The notes beneath the pieces are model-generated. The model was not told the DNA's origin, searched no databases, and saw only the letters and a list, made by a program, of their open reading frames with translations. From Salinispora fenicalii (GTDB lineage Bacteria > Actinomycetota > Actinomycetes > Mycobacteriales > Micromonosporaceae), in assembly GCF_000514815.1 (NCBI RefSeq), contig NZ_AZWQ01000032.1, forward strand, positions 1 through 54,476: a stretch of DNA of 54,476 nucleotides, read 5' to 3'. Shown one piece after another: positions 16,339 to 24,224 of this stretch. The position numbers and the translations under genes were made by a program. Position 1 is the stretch's first letter; each line of letters starts with the position of its first letter.

Positions 16339-17022
16339 CTAGGTCGGTGGCGGTGGTGTCAGGTAGGCGCCTGCTTCGATCGCCGCCCATTCCGGATCCC
16401 CGGCCTGGATGGCGTCGATCAGCCGGGAGTGGTCGACGTAGTGCTCCGATGTCAGGGTCTCGCCCAACGTCGCGGCGACCGTGCTGCGCATCGCGGTGCC
16501 GATGGAGGCGTGCAGCTCGGCGAGGATGCCGTTGTGTGCCGCCGCGACCACGACGGTGTGCAGCACGGCGTCGGCCGCCACGAACTCGTCGACCCGGCCG
16601 CTGTGCCACGCGGTCTCCCGGGCGGCGAGCGCGTCGGCGAGTGCCGCCAGGTCCTCGGTGGTACGCCGCAGCGCGGCGAGTCGGGCGGCCTCCACCTCAA
16701 GGGCACGCCGAACCTCGACCACCTCGGCTATCCGGTCGTCGGTGAGACGGCGGGCCACCACTGGGGCCAGCTCATCAACCGACACCACGTACGTGCCGGA
16801 GCCCTGTCGGATCTCCAGCACTCCCGCGTGCGCCAGGGCACGGACCGCCTCGCGAACGGTGTTGCGCCCCACACCGAGGGCCGCGACGAGTTGCGGCTCG
16901 GTCGGAATTCGGCTGCCCACCGACCACTCGCCACCGAGGATCCGGTCGCGGAGCTGGGCAATCGTCTCCTGGACCCGTTGCCCCCGTGGTGGGACGGCGG
17001 TGGTTTCGGCCTCGGGTGGCAC
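16339..17022 (-). CDS. GntR-family transcriptional regulator, FadR/FCD subfamily
   Basis: 227 residues. A winged helix at 15-80 (LRDRILGGEWSVGSRIPTEP, then LGVGRNTVREAVRALAHAG) is followed by an all-helical FCD domain from about 95 to 215 (EVRRALEVEAARLAALR; the metal/ligand pocket includes HTVVVAAAHN and the DHSRLIDAIQAGD region). FCD regulators sense small carboxylates or similar ligands. It diverges from the CynX/NimT-type transporter 50 bp away, the usual arrangement for a regulator and its target. Confidence 0.88.
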   Translation of the reverse strand: MPPEAETTAVPPRGQRVQETIAQLRDRILGGEWSVGSRIPTEPQLVAALGVGRNTVREAVRALAHAGVLEIRQGSGTYVVSVDELAPVVARRLTDDRIAEVVEVRRALEVEAARLAALRRTTEDLAALADALAARETAWHSGRVDEFVAADAVLHTVVVAAAHNGILAELHASIGTAMRSTVAATLGETLTSEHYVDHSRLIDAIQAGDPEWAAIEAGAYLTPPPPT

Positions 17023-17072
17023 TGGTTACATCTCCTGCCGAAAATTCATCCCATGATTGTAGGTTCAGGGGC

Positions 17073-18446
17073 ATGACCCCGCCACCGTCCGCAACGTCCA
17101 CCAGGATGGGGCCGCGCCCGCCCCGAGAGAGCAACTATCCGGAGGTGGCCGGCCGCCCTCGCCCGCAGGGCGCAGCCACAGCAGAGGTGGGCGCCCCGGA
17201 CGGCGTGGCTACGAAGAGCGCCCCGGACGGCGCGGCCACGGCTTTGGTCGCAGAGCGTCAGGTAGCGCGCCAAGCAGCGTTCGTACTGGTTGGGATAATT
17301 CTGGTCGGTGCGAACCTGCGGGTCGCGGTGACCAGCCTCGGCGCGCTGCTGGTCGAGATCCGGACCGGGCTCGGACTCTCCGGAACCATGGCCGGCGTGG
17401 TAACGACGCTGCCGACGATCGCGTTCGCCGGGCTCGGGGCGATCACCCCGTGGCTGGTCCGTCGGGTCGCACCGGCTCGGGTGCTGGTGGTGGCGATGGC
17501 GGTGCTCGCCGCCGGCCAGGTGCTCCGGGTGGCCACCGACTCCGCGCTGGTCTTCGTCCTCACCAGCGCGCTGGCGCTGGCCGGGATCGCGGCGGCGAAC
17601 ATTCTCCTACCCCTGCTGGTCAAGCAGTACTTCCCGCACCGCACCGGACTGGCCACCGGGGCGTACACGATGGCCATGACCGCGGGCGTTACGGTGGCCG
17701 CCGCCACGGCGGTGCCGATCGCGCAGGCCTTCGGCTCCTGGCGGACCGGGCTCGGGGTCTGGGCCGGGCTGGCCGCGGTGGCCGTGCTCCCATGGGTGCC
17801 GTTGGCCCGCCGGGCCCGCTCCGTTGCGCGACGATCGAGCCCGACCGAGACCGCCACCAGCGTTCGGGTACGCCCGGCGCGTACCCGGCTCGGCTGGGCC
17901 ATGGCCGTGTACTTCGGCACCCAGTCCCTCAGCGGGTACGCGATCATGGGCTGGCTGGTGCAGCTGTACCGGGACGCCGGGTTCCGCCCGGCGACGGCGG
18001 GCCTACTGCTCGCCGGGGTCACCGCGCTGGGCGTGCCGGTCGCACTCCTGATGCCGACGCTGGCCGGTCGGCTGCGGACGCTGCGACCGTTGGTACTGTC
18101 GTTGGCCGCTGCGTCAACGCTGGCCTACCTGGGGCTGGCCCTGGCGCCGTACGACGGCGCACTGCTCTGGACGGCCCTGCTGGCCGTCGGGCACGGTGCC
18201 TTCCCGTTGGTCCTCACGGCCATCGGGCTGCGGGCACGTACGGCGGAGGGAACGGTGGCGCTGTCGGCGTTCGCGCAGAGCACCGGTTACCTCATCGCGG
18301 CGCTGGGACCGCTACTCGTCGGCATCCTCTACGGGGCCACCGGCGGGTGGACCGTGCCGGTCGGCTTCCTGATCTTGGCGCTTGCGGTGCAGACCGCCGC
18401 GGGTCTGGTCATCGCCCGTCCGCGTTACATCGAGGACGAGGGGTAG
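17073..18446 (+). CDS. MFS transporter, CynX/NimT (cyanate permease) family
   Basis: 457 residues with a 70-residue alanine/proline-rich polar N-terminus then about 12 transmembrane helices (VGIILVGANLRVAVTSLGAL; TMAGVVTTLPTIAFAGLGA). The NLRxAVTSLGxLLxEI pattern at helix 1 is typical of CynX/NimT transporters, which move cyanate, 2-nitroimidazole or unknown compounds. The ATG at 17073 has AGGGG a few bases upstream. It is divergent from and probably controlled by the FadR-type regulator. Confidence 0.85.
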   Translation: MTPPPSATSTRMGPRPPRESNYPEVAGRPRPQGAATAEVGAPDGVATKSAPDGAATALVAERQVARQAAFVLVGIILVGANLRVAVTSLGALLVEIRTGLGLSGTMAGVVTTLPTIAFAGLGAITPWLVRRVAPARVLVVAMAVLAAGQVLRVATDSALVFVLTSALALAGIAAANILLPLLVKQYFPHRTGLATGAYTMAMTAGVTVAAATAVPIAQAFGSWRTGLGVWAGLAAVAVLPWVPLARRARSVARRSSPTETATSVRVRPARTRLGWAMAVYFGTQSLSGYAIMGWLVQLYRDAGFRPATAGLLLAGVTALGVPVALLMPTLAGRLRTLRPLVLSLAAASTLAYLGLALAPYDGALLWTALLAVGHGAFPLVLTAIGLRARTAEGTVALSAFAQSTGYLIAALGPLLVGILYGATGGWTVPVGFLILALAVQTAAGLVIARPRYIEDEG

Positions 18447-18488
18447 CTGCGAGGCGGCCAGCCGTACGCTTTCGCCCGCCTCGTCGCA
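18446..18488. terminator. Hairpin between convergent genes
   Basis: ctgcgaggcgg (18446-18456) pairs with ccgcctcg-tc-gcag ending at 18488, with a two-base bulge. It starts at the last base of the MFS stop codon and may serve the convergent small membrane protein gene too. Confidence 0.5.
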
Positions 18489-18522
18489 GAAGGTTGACGT
18501 CCGACCCTCGCCGACTACGTGC

Positions 18523-18723
18523 TCACCCGGTGGTGAAGAGGCCGGCGGCGAGGGCGAACAGAGTGCCGGCGGCCGACGCGCAGCAGCAGACCATTGCGGC
18601 GGCGACCACACCGAGGATCACCCAGACCCGCCGGTCCCGGGCGATCACACGAAGGCCGGGCCGGGGTCGGCCGCTCGTCGGCGCATCGTCGCCGCCACTG
18701 ACGACCGGCCGCTCGCTGCTCAC
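18523..18723 (-). CDS. Small membrane protein with a cysteine-rich helix
   Basis: 66 residues: a polar arginine-rich N-terminus, then one or two hydrophobic segments (VWVILGVVAAAMVCCCASAA; GTLFALAAGLFTTG). Three adjacent cysteines lie in the helix. It starts at GTG 18723, 44 bp from the divergent PLP enzyme gene. The function is unknown; coding status is judged from composition only. Confidence 0.5.
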   Translation of the reverse strand: MSSERPVVSGGDDAPTSGRPRPGLRVIARDRRVWVILGVVAAAMVCCCASAAGTLFALAAGLFTTG

Positions 18724-18767
18724 GCCCCGGAAGTCTAGGCGGGATCACCACCGGGCAGGATCAGGTG

Positions 18768-19712
18768 ATGGAGCTTGTGTCTGTCGACGACATCTGGAGT
18801 GCATCCGCCGATATCACCGGCCACGTCCTACGTACCCCGCTGATGCGGGCCCCATGGGATGCGGACCTGTGGCTCAAGGCGGAGAGCCTGCAGCCGGTCG
18901 GATCCTTCAAGCTGCGCGGCGCGACCCACGCGGTGGCCCGGCTCACGGCGGAGCAGCGGTCGGCCGGCGTCGTCACCCACTCCTCGGGCAACCACGGCCT
19001 GGCGTTGGCGCACGCGGCTACCGCCGCCGGTGTGCCGTGCCGGGTCGTCGTACCCGAGGGGGCACCGGCGGCCAAGGTCGACCGTATTCGGGCGCTCGGC
19101 GTCGAGGTGGTGCCGGTGCCACCGCCGCGTCGTGGACCGGCGGCGCAGCAGATCGCGACGGAGACCGGCGCGGTGCTGGTACCCCCCTTCGACGACCGGC
19201 GGATCATCGCTGGCCAGGGAACAATCGGCCTGGAGATCGTGGCGGACCTACCCGATGTCGATGTGGTGCTGGTGCCGGTCGGCGGGGGCGGGTTGTCCTC
19301 CGGTGTCGCGACCGCGGTCCGGGCGCTGCGGCCGGCGGCGGCGGTCATCGGCGTGGAGCCGGAGTGGGCCGCCGACACCCGGGACTCGCTGGCGGCGGGG
19401 TCGGTGGTGTCGTGGGGCGAGGAGCGCACCTACCGGACCTGCGCCGACGGGCTGCGCCTGCCGCCGTCCGAGCTGACCCTCGCGCACCTGCTGGAGCGGC
19501 TGGACGGGATCGTCACCGTCACGGAGGACGAGATCTGGGCGGCGCTGAGCCGGCTGGTCCGCGACGCACGGCTCGTCGTGGAGCCGAGCGCCGCGGTGGC
19601 GGTCGCCGCCCGGCTGTTCCGCCGCGCCGAACTACCCGCCGGGCGTACGGCCGCCGTGGTGACCGGCGGCAACGTGGAGCCGGCCGTGCTGGCCGCTGCG
19701 CTCGCCGCTTAG
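18768..19712 (+). CDS. Threonine/serine dehydratase-like PLP enzyme
   Basis: 314 residues, fold type II PLP family (threonine ammonia-lyase, serine racemase or dehydratase). The cofactor Lys is in QPVGSFKLRGA near residue 46, the substrate loop is SSGNHGLALAHAA, and the phosphate loop is PVGGGGLSSGVA. The C-terminus has the EPSAAVAVAA helix. It lacks the ACT regulatory domain of biosynthetic IlvA, so it is more like catabolic TdcB or serine racemase; the reaction is deamination of Thr or Ser, or racemisation. The ATG at 18768 follows AGGATCAGG; a GTG one codon earlier is possible. Confidence 0.85.
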   Translation: MELVSVDDIWSASADITGHVLRTPLMRAPWDADLWLKAESLQPVGSFKLRGATHAVARLTAEQRSAGVVTHSSGNHGLALAHAATAAGVPCRVVVPEGAPAAKVDRIRALGVEVVPVPPPRRGPAAQQIATETGAVLVPPFDDRRIIAGQGTIGLEIVADLPDVDVVLVPVGGGGLSSGVATAVRALRPAAAVIGVEPEWAADTRDSLAAGSVVSWGEERTYRTCADGLRLPPSELTLAHLLERLDGIVTVTEDEIWAALSRLVRDARLVVEPSAAVAVAARLFRRAELPAGRTAAVVTGGNVEPAVLAAALAA

Positions 19713-19752
19713 CTCCCGGCGCGGCCCGGCGGAACCGGTACGGTGCCTGCCG

Positions 19753-19780
19753 GGCCCGGCCCCGCGAAGGGAGCCGGGCC
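19753..19780. terminator. Bidirectional hairpin terminator
   Basis: ggcccggc (19753-19760) and gccgggcc (19773-19780) form a perfect 8-bp stem between convergent PLP enzyme and oligopeptidase genes. Confidence 0.65.
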
Positions 19781-19810
19781 GCCGTCCGCACCCGACGGCC
19801 CGGGGCTGCC

Positions 19811-21907
19811 TCAGGCGCGGCCGAGCTGGTCGAGCAGCCAGGCGTTGATGAAGGCCTCTTCCCGCCAGGCGTCGTACCGGCCGCTCGGCCCGCCGTGCCC
19901 GGCGCCCATCTCGGTCTTGAGTAGGTAGTCGCCCCGCGGCGCGGTGGCCCGCAGGCGCGCGATCCACTTCGCCGGCTCGTGGTAGAGCACCCGGGTGTCG
20001 TTGAGGCTGGTCACCGCGAGGATCGCTGGATAGTCCACAGCCCGCACGTTCTCGTACGGCGTGTACGACTTCATGTACGCGTACACCTCGGGGTCGTCCA
20101 GCGGGTTGCCCCACTCCTCCCATTCGGTGACGGTCAACGGCAGCGACGGGTCGAGGATCGAGGTCAGCGCGTCAACGAAGGGAACCTGCGCGACGATTCC
20201 AGCGAACGCGTCCGGGGCGAGGTTGGTCACCGCGCCCATCAGCAGCCCGCCGGCGGAGGCGCCCCGGGCGACCAGCCGGTCGGTCGCGGTCCAGCCCGCC
20301 TTGACCAGGTGCCGCGCACAGGCCACGAAGTCGGTGAAGGTGTTCTTCTTGGTCAGCAGCTTGCCCTGGTCATACCAGCGCCGGCCCAGCTCGCCGCCGC
20401 CGCGGATGTGTGCCACGGCGAAGACGACGCCCCGATCCAGCAGGGAGAGCCGGGCGACCGAGAACCAGGGGTCCATGCTCGCCTCGTAGGAGCCGTAGCC
20501 GTAGATGACGCACGGCGCGGAGCCGTCGCGCGGGGTGCCGGCCCGGCAGACCAGCGAGATCGGCACCCGGGTGCCGTCGTCGGCGATCGCCCAGTCCCGG
20601 TGCTGCTCGTAGCCGGTGGGGTCGTACGGGCGGCCGTCCGGTCCGGGCAGCACCGGCCGCTGCCGGCGTTGAATCATCCGGCGGGTGACCAGGTCGTAGT
20701 CGTACACCGAGTCCGGAGTGACCAGTGAGGTGTAGCGGAGTCGGAGCTGACTCGTGCGGTACTCCGGGTTGCTGTCCAGGCCGACGGCGTACAGCGGTTC
20801 GGGGAAGTCGATGTCGTGTGGGTCGCCACCCCCGATCGGCAGCACCCGCAGCCCGGTCAGCCCGTTGGCGCGCACCGTGACCACCAAATGGTTCTCGAAG
20901 GCGTCGACCGCCTCCAGGCGGGTGCCGGGGGAGTGCTCGATGAGCGGTACCCAGTCGCCGGGGGCGTCGGCCGAGGTGTACGCGAGGGCGAAGTCCTCGG
21001 CACCGTCGTTGTGCAGGATCAGGAACCGGTGGCCATGGTGCTCGACCGTGTACTCCACGCCCTGGCGGCGGGGAGCCACCGGGACCGGGGCGCCGGTCGG
21101 GTTGCTGGCGGGGATGGCCAGGATCTCGCTGGTCACTTTGCTGTGAATGTCGATGAGGAGGAACTTCTCCGAGCGGGTCAGCTCGACACCGACCCAGAAC
21201 CGCTCGTCGTCCTCCTGGTAGACCACGACGTCCTCGCTGGCCGGGGTGCCCAGCGTGTGCCGCCAGACCCGGTTCGGCCGCCACGCGTCGTCAACGGTGA
21301 CGTAGAAGAGCACCGAGCCATCGGCGGACCAGGCCGTCCCGTAGAACGTGGCGGGCACCTCGTCGGGCAGCAGTTCCCCGGTGCTGAGGTCCTTCACCCG
21401 GAGCGTGAACCGCTCGTCGCCGGAGAAGTCGGTCGAGTACGCCAGCCAGCGCCCGTCCGGGCTCACGTCGAAGGCCCCGAGCGCGAAGAAGTCGTGCCCC
21501 GCGGCGAGCAGGTTGCCGTCGAGCAGCACCTCCTCGCCGGCCAGGGGGGCGCCATCGCGGCTGACCGGCGGGTCGGTTTCGCCGTCGTGAACGACGCGGC
21601 GGCACTGCACCCCGTACTGCTGCCCCTCGACCGTGCGGGTGTAGTACCAGTGGCCGCCCTTGCGGGTGGGCACTGACAGGTCGGTCTCCTGGGTCCGCCG
21701 ACGGATCTCCTCAAACAGCTGCCCGCGCAGGTCCGCCAGGTGGGCCGTCCGGGCCTCGGTGTAGGCGTTCTCGGTGGTGAGGTAGGCGATCGTGGCCGGG
21801 TCGTCCTTGTCAGCGAGCCAGGCGTACTCGTCTATGACGGTATCGCCGTGGTGGGTTCGCTCGGTCGGCATCCGCTTGGCGACGGGCGCTGGGGTCTCGG
21901 TGGTCAC
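19811..21907 (-). CDS. ptrB: Oligopeptidase B (protease II), S9A prolyl oligopeptidase family
   Basis: 698 residues, usual for the family. The N-terminus (KRMPTERTHHGDTVIDEYAW) and beta-propeller (75-410) are followed by an alpha/beta hydrolase. The nucleophile is in LVARGASAGGLLMGAV near residue 548, an Asp is expected in VTSLNDTRVLYHEPAKW, and the His is in GAGHGGPSGRYDAW. It cleaves short peptides after Lys or Arg in the cytosol; there is no signal peptide. It converges with the PLP enzyme and is transcribed in the same direction as the SpoIIE gene upstream. Confidence 0.93.
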   Translation of the reverse strand: MTTETPAPVAKRMPTERTHHGDTVIDEYAWLADKDDPATIAYLTTENAYTEARTAHLADLRGQLFEEIRRRTQETDLSVPTRKGGHWYYTRTVEGQQYGVQCRRVVHDGETDPPVSRDGAPLAGEEVLLDGNLLAAGHDFFALGAFDVSPDGRWLAYSTDFSGDERFTLRVKDLSTGELLPDEVPATFYGTAWSADGSVLFYVTVDDAWRPNRVWRHTLGTPASEDVVVYQEDDERFWVGVELTRSEKFLLIDIHSKVTSEILAIPASNPTGAPVPVAPRRQGVEYTVEHHGHRFLILHNDGAEDFALAYTSADAPGDWVPLIEHSPGTRLEAVDAFENHLVVTVRANGLTGLRVLPIGGGDPHDIDFPEPLYAVGLDSNPEYRTSQLRLRYTSLVTPDSVYDYDLVTRRMIQRRQRPVLPGPDGRPYDPTGYEQHRDWAIADDGTRVPISLVCRAGTPRDGSAPCVIYGYGSYEASMDPWFSVARLSLLDRGVVFAVAHIRGGGELGRRWYDQGKLLTKKNTFTDFVACARHLVKAGWTATDRLVARGASAGGLLMGAVTNLAPDAFAGIVAQVPFVDALTSILDPSLPLTVTEWEEWGNPLDDPEVYAYMKSYTPYENVRAVDYPAILAVTSLNDTRVLYHEPAKWIARLRATAPRGDYLLKTEMGAGHGGPSGRYDAWREEAFINAWLLDQLGRA

Positions 21908-21963
21908 GGCGTTACGTTACCGGCCTGACCGCCCAGCTATCCGCCTGCTTGCGCGGCCCGCGG

Positions 21964-24171
21964 CTAGCCGGCGCCGTTGCGCAGGACCAGGATCGCGATG
22001 TCGTCCCGGGGGGTTTCGGTGGAGAACCCGAGCGCGGTCGAGCGCAGCCGCGCCGCCACGACGTCCGCCGAATAGCCGGCGAGCGGCGCCGTCGCCTCCC
22101 GGAGCCGGTCCACCCCAAAGAGCTCCCGCCCGCGCCGCCGCTCGGTGACCCCGTCGGTGTAGAAGATCAAGGCCTCGCCCGGGTCCAGGGTGAGCTCGGT
22201 GGCCGGCGAGGAGATCGAGTCGAGTAGCCCGAGCGCGGTGCCGCCGGCGCCGACGAACCGGGCCGCACCGGCGGCCGTCAGCAGCACCGGCTGGTCGTGC
22301 CCGGCGAGGTGCAGGCAGACCTCCAGTTGGTTACCCGCACCCGGCCCCACCGCGGCCAGCGCCAGCGTGCAGTATCGCCCGCCGCCCCGTTCGACCAGTG
22401 TCCCGTTGAGTCGGATCAGCGTCTCCGACAGCGGCTTACCGTCCCCGATCAGCGTCCGGATGACATCCCGGACCAGGCCGGTGAGGGTGGCCGCCTGCAC
22501 TCCCTTTCCGGCGACGTCACCGATTACCACCAGCCACCGCCCGTCCGGCAGCGGCAGCACGTCGTAGAAGTCGCCGCCGACGTCCGCGTCGTCCCCGGCC
22601 GGTACGTACTCCGCGGCGAAGTCGATCCCTTCCACCACCGGCAGCACGGGCGGCAGTAGCGACTGCTGGAGCGCCTGGGCGACCCGACGGCGCTCGGCGT
22701 GGATACGCGCATTCTCGATCGCCAGCGCCGCGCGCCGGGCCACATCCTCCAGTACGGCGACCTCGTCGGGGTCGTGCCGGTGCCGCTGGTGCCGCCCAAC
22801 AGCGAGGGTGCCGAGCCGTTGCCCGCGGGCGATCAGCGGGACGGCGAAGCCCTCGGTCGGCACGCCGAGCGGGAGCTGAGTGCCATTGCGGGACGCCTCC
22901 CGCAGTCGGGACTGGACCGAGTCCGGCCCGGTCTCCTCCAGCACGGCGTGCAGTTGGGGCAGCATTGACTCGTCCGCGTGGCTGGCCGCCGCCAGGCGCA
23001 GCTGTCCCCACTCATTGCTGGTGTGCACCGCGCACCACTGCCCCAGACGGGGCACCACCAACTGCGGGATGAGCGCCATGGTCAGCTCGACGTCGAGGGA
23101 CTGGGCGAGCAGTTCACTCGCCTCGGCGAGGAAGGTCAGCCAGGCCTGCCGGCGTAGGTCGGCCCGGCGCAGTCGGTCGTTCTCCAGGTGCAGCGAAAGC
23201 CGCTCGGCCATCAACACCGCCAGCGGTTGGGCGTACGCGGACGGTGCCGCATCCAACTCCAACTCGCCGACGTACGGCCGGTGCACGGTCAGCGGCACCC
23301 GTACCAGATCGTTGTCGGCCCGGGGTTGCCGGCCGTAGCGGGCCAGTAGCTGCGGGCCCTGCCCGTCGCCCCGGTCCAGCCGGACCAGGCCGCCGGCCGC
23401 GCCGACCATCTCGGCCACCCGGGTCAGCAGGCTGGTCGCGAAGTCCGGCAGGGAGTTCTCCGCGTACGGGTCGGGCGCGGTCTGCATCAGCTCGCTCATC
23501 GCCGCGGCACTCGGCGGGAAGCTGCCCTCGCTGGCGGCTCGGTCACCGGTTACCGCGGTGGCTGGCACCGCGGTAACCGGTGACCGGCAGAGGTGATCGA
23601 GAGAGCCAGGCCGGTCGAGCCGGAACCAGACCCCCTTACCGGCGGGCAGGTACGTGGTTCCCCAGCGGCTCGCGAAGTGGTCGACTAGGAGCAGACCCCG
23701 GCCCCGTTCGGAGATGTCGGCGATGTCGCTGCTCTCGTTGCGGACACCGACGGTCAGCTCCTCGACCGGCCCGCGGGCGAAGTCGGAGACGGTGACGGTG
23801 AGACCCCTTCGGTCGGCGACGACCTCGAGGTCCAGTTCGGTGCGGGCGTGCTCTACCGCGTTGGTGGAGAGTTCAGTGGTGAGCAGGAGCGCCTCGTTGG
23901 TCAACTCCGCCAGGTCCGCCTCGGTGAGCAGCGACCGGACGAGTGCGCGCGCCGCTGCGGGCGTCCGGGGGTCGGCGGGGAGCCGGACTCGCCGGACGTG
24001 CTCGTCTCGGCCTCCGGTCGGCGCGGGCCCCCTCTCCGCTGACACCCCCGTATCCTCCACCGCTGCCGTGGCGGGCGCCAACCGGACCCAGCGAAGAGCC
24101 GACCCCGGGGCGGCGCCGAGCGGGCGCCAGCTCACGTCGCGTCGGTCTGGCGCGTACCCGGTGGTGGGCAC
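21964..24171 (-). CDS. HATPase-GAF-SpoIIE multidomain phosphatase/anti-sigma regulator
   Basis: 735 residues, soluble. Residues 55-180 are an RsbW-like serine kinase/ATPase (TNAVEHARTELDLEV, then DISERGRGLLLVDHFASRWG). A GAF-type domain lies at about 345-500. From 515 there is a PP2C/SpoIIE phosphatase (AEYVPAGDDADVGGDFYDV; VIGDVAGKGVQAATLTGLV; LIFYTDGVTERR; PRDDIAILVLRN). Such proteins set the phosphorylation of STAS anti-anti-sigma factors. A STAS gene lies 4 kb away across a hybrid kinase. Its start (GTG 24171) is 53 bp from the divergent kinase; a GTG at codon 43 is an alternative. Confidence 0.9.
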   Translation of the reverse strand: MPTTGYAPDRRDVSWRPLGAAPGSALRWVRLAPATAAVEDTGVSAERGPAPTGGRDEHVRRVRLPADPRTPAAARALVRSLLTEADLAELTNEALLLTTELSTNAVEHARTELDLEVVADRRGLTVTVSDFARGPVEELTVGVRNESSDIADISERGRGLLLVDHFASRWGTTYLPAGKGVWFRLDRPGSLDHLCRSPVTAVPATAVTGDRAASEGSFPPSAAAMSELMQTAPDPYAENSLPDFATSLLTRVAEMVGAAGGLVRLDRGDGQGPQLLARYGRQPRADNDLVRVPLTVHRPYVGELELDAAPSAYAQPLAVLMAERLSLHLENDRLRRADLRRQAWLTFLAEASELLAQSLDVELTMALIPQLVVPRLGQWCAVHTSNEWGQLRLAAASHADESMLPQLHAVLEETGPDSVQSRLREASRNGTQLPLGVPTEGFAVPLIARGQRLGTLAVGRHQRHRHDPDEVAVLEDVARRAALAIENARIHAERRRVAQALQQSLLPPVLPVVEGIDFAAEYVPAGDDADVGGDFYDVLPLPDGRWLVVIGDVAGKGVQAATLTGLVRDVIRTLIGDGKPLSETLIRLNGTLVERGGGRYCTLALAAVGPGAGNQLEVCLHLAGHDQPVLLTAAGAARFVGAGGTALGLLDSISSPATELTLDPGEALIFYTDGVTERRRGRELFGVDRLREATAPLAGYSADVVAARLRSTALGFSTETPRDDIAILVLRNGAG

Positions 24172-24224
24172 AATAGTGGGAGGTCCGGCCTGCCGGCAGC
24201 AGGCGGCCCCGACGTGAGCGAGGA

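Noticed and set aside
17450..19924. 824-codon plus-strand open frame
   Set aside because: It overlaps the MFS transporter and PLP enzyme in another frame; composition is Arg/Gly/Ala/Pro-rich with no domain, a typical GC-rich shadow.
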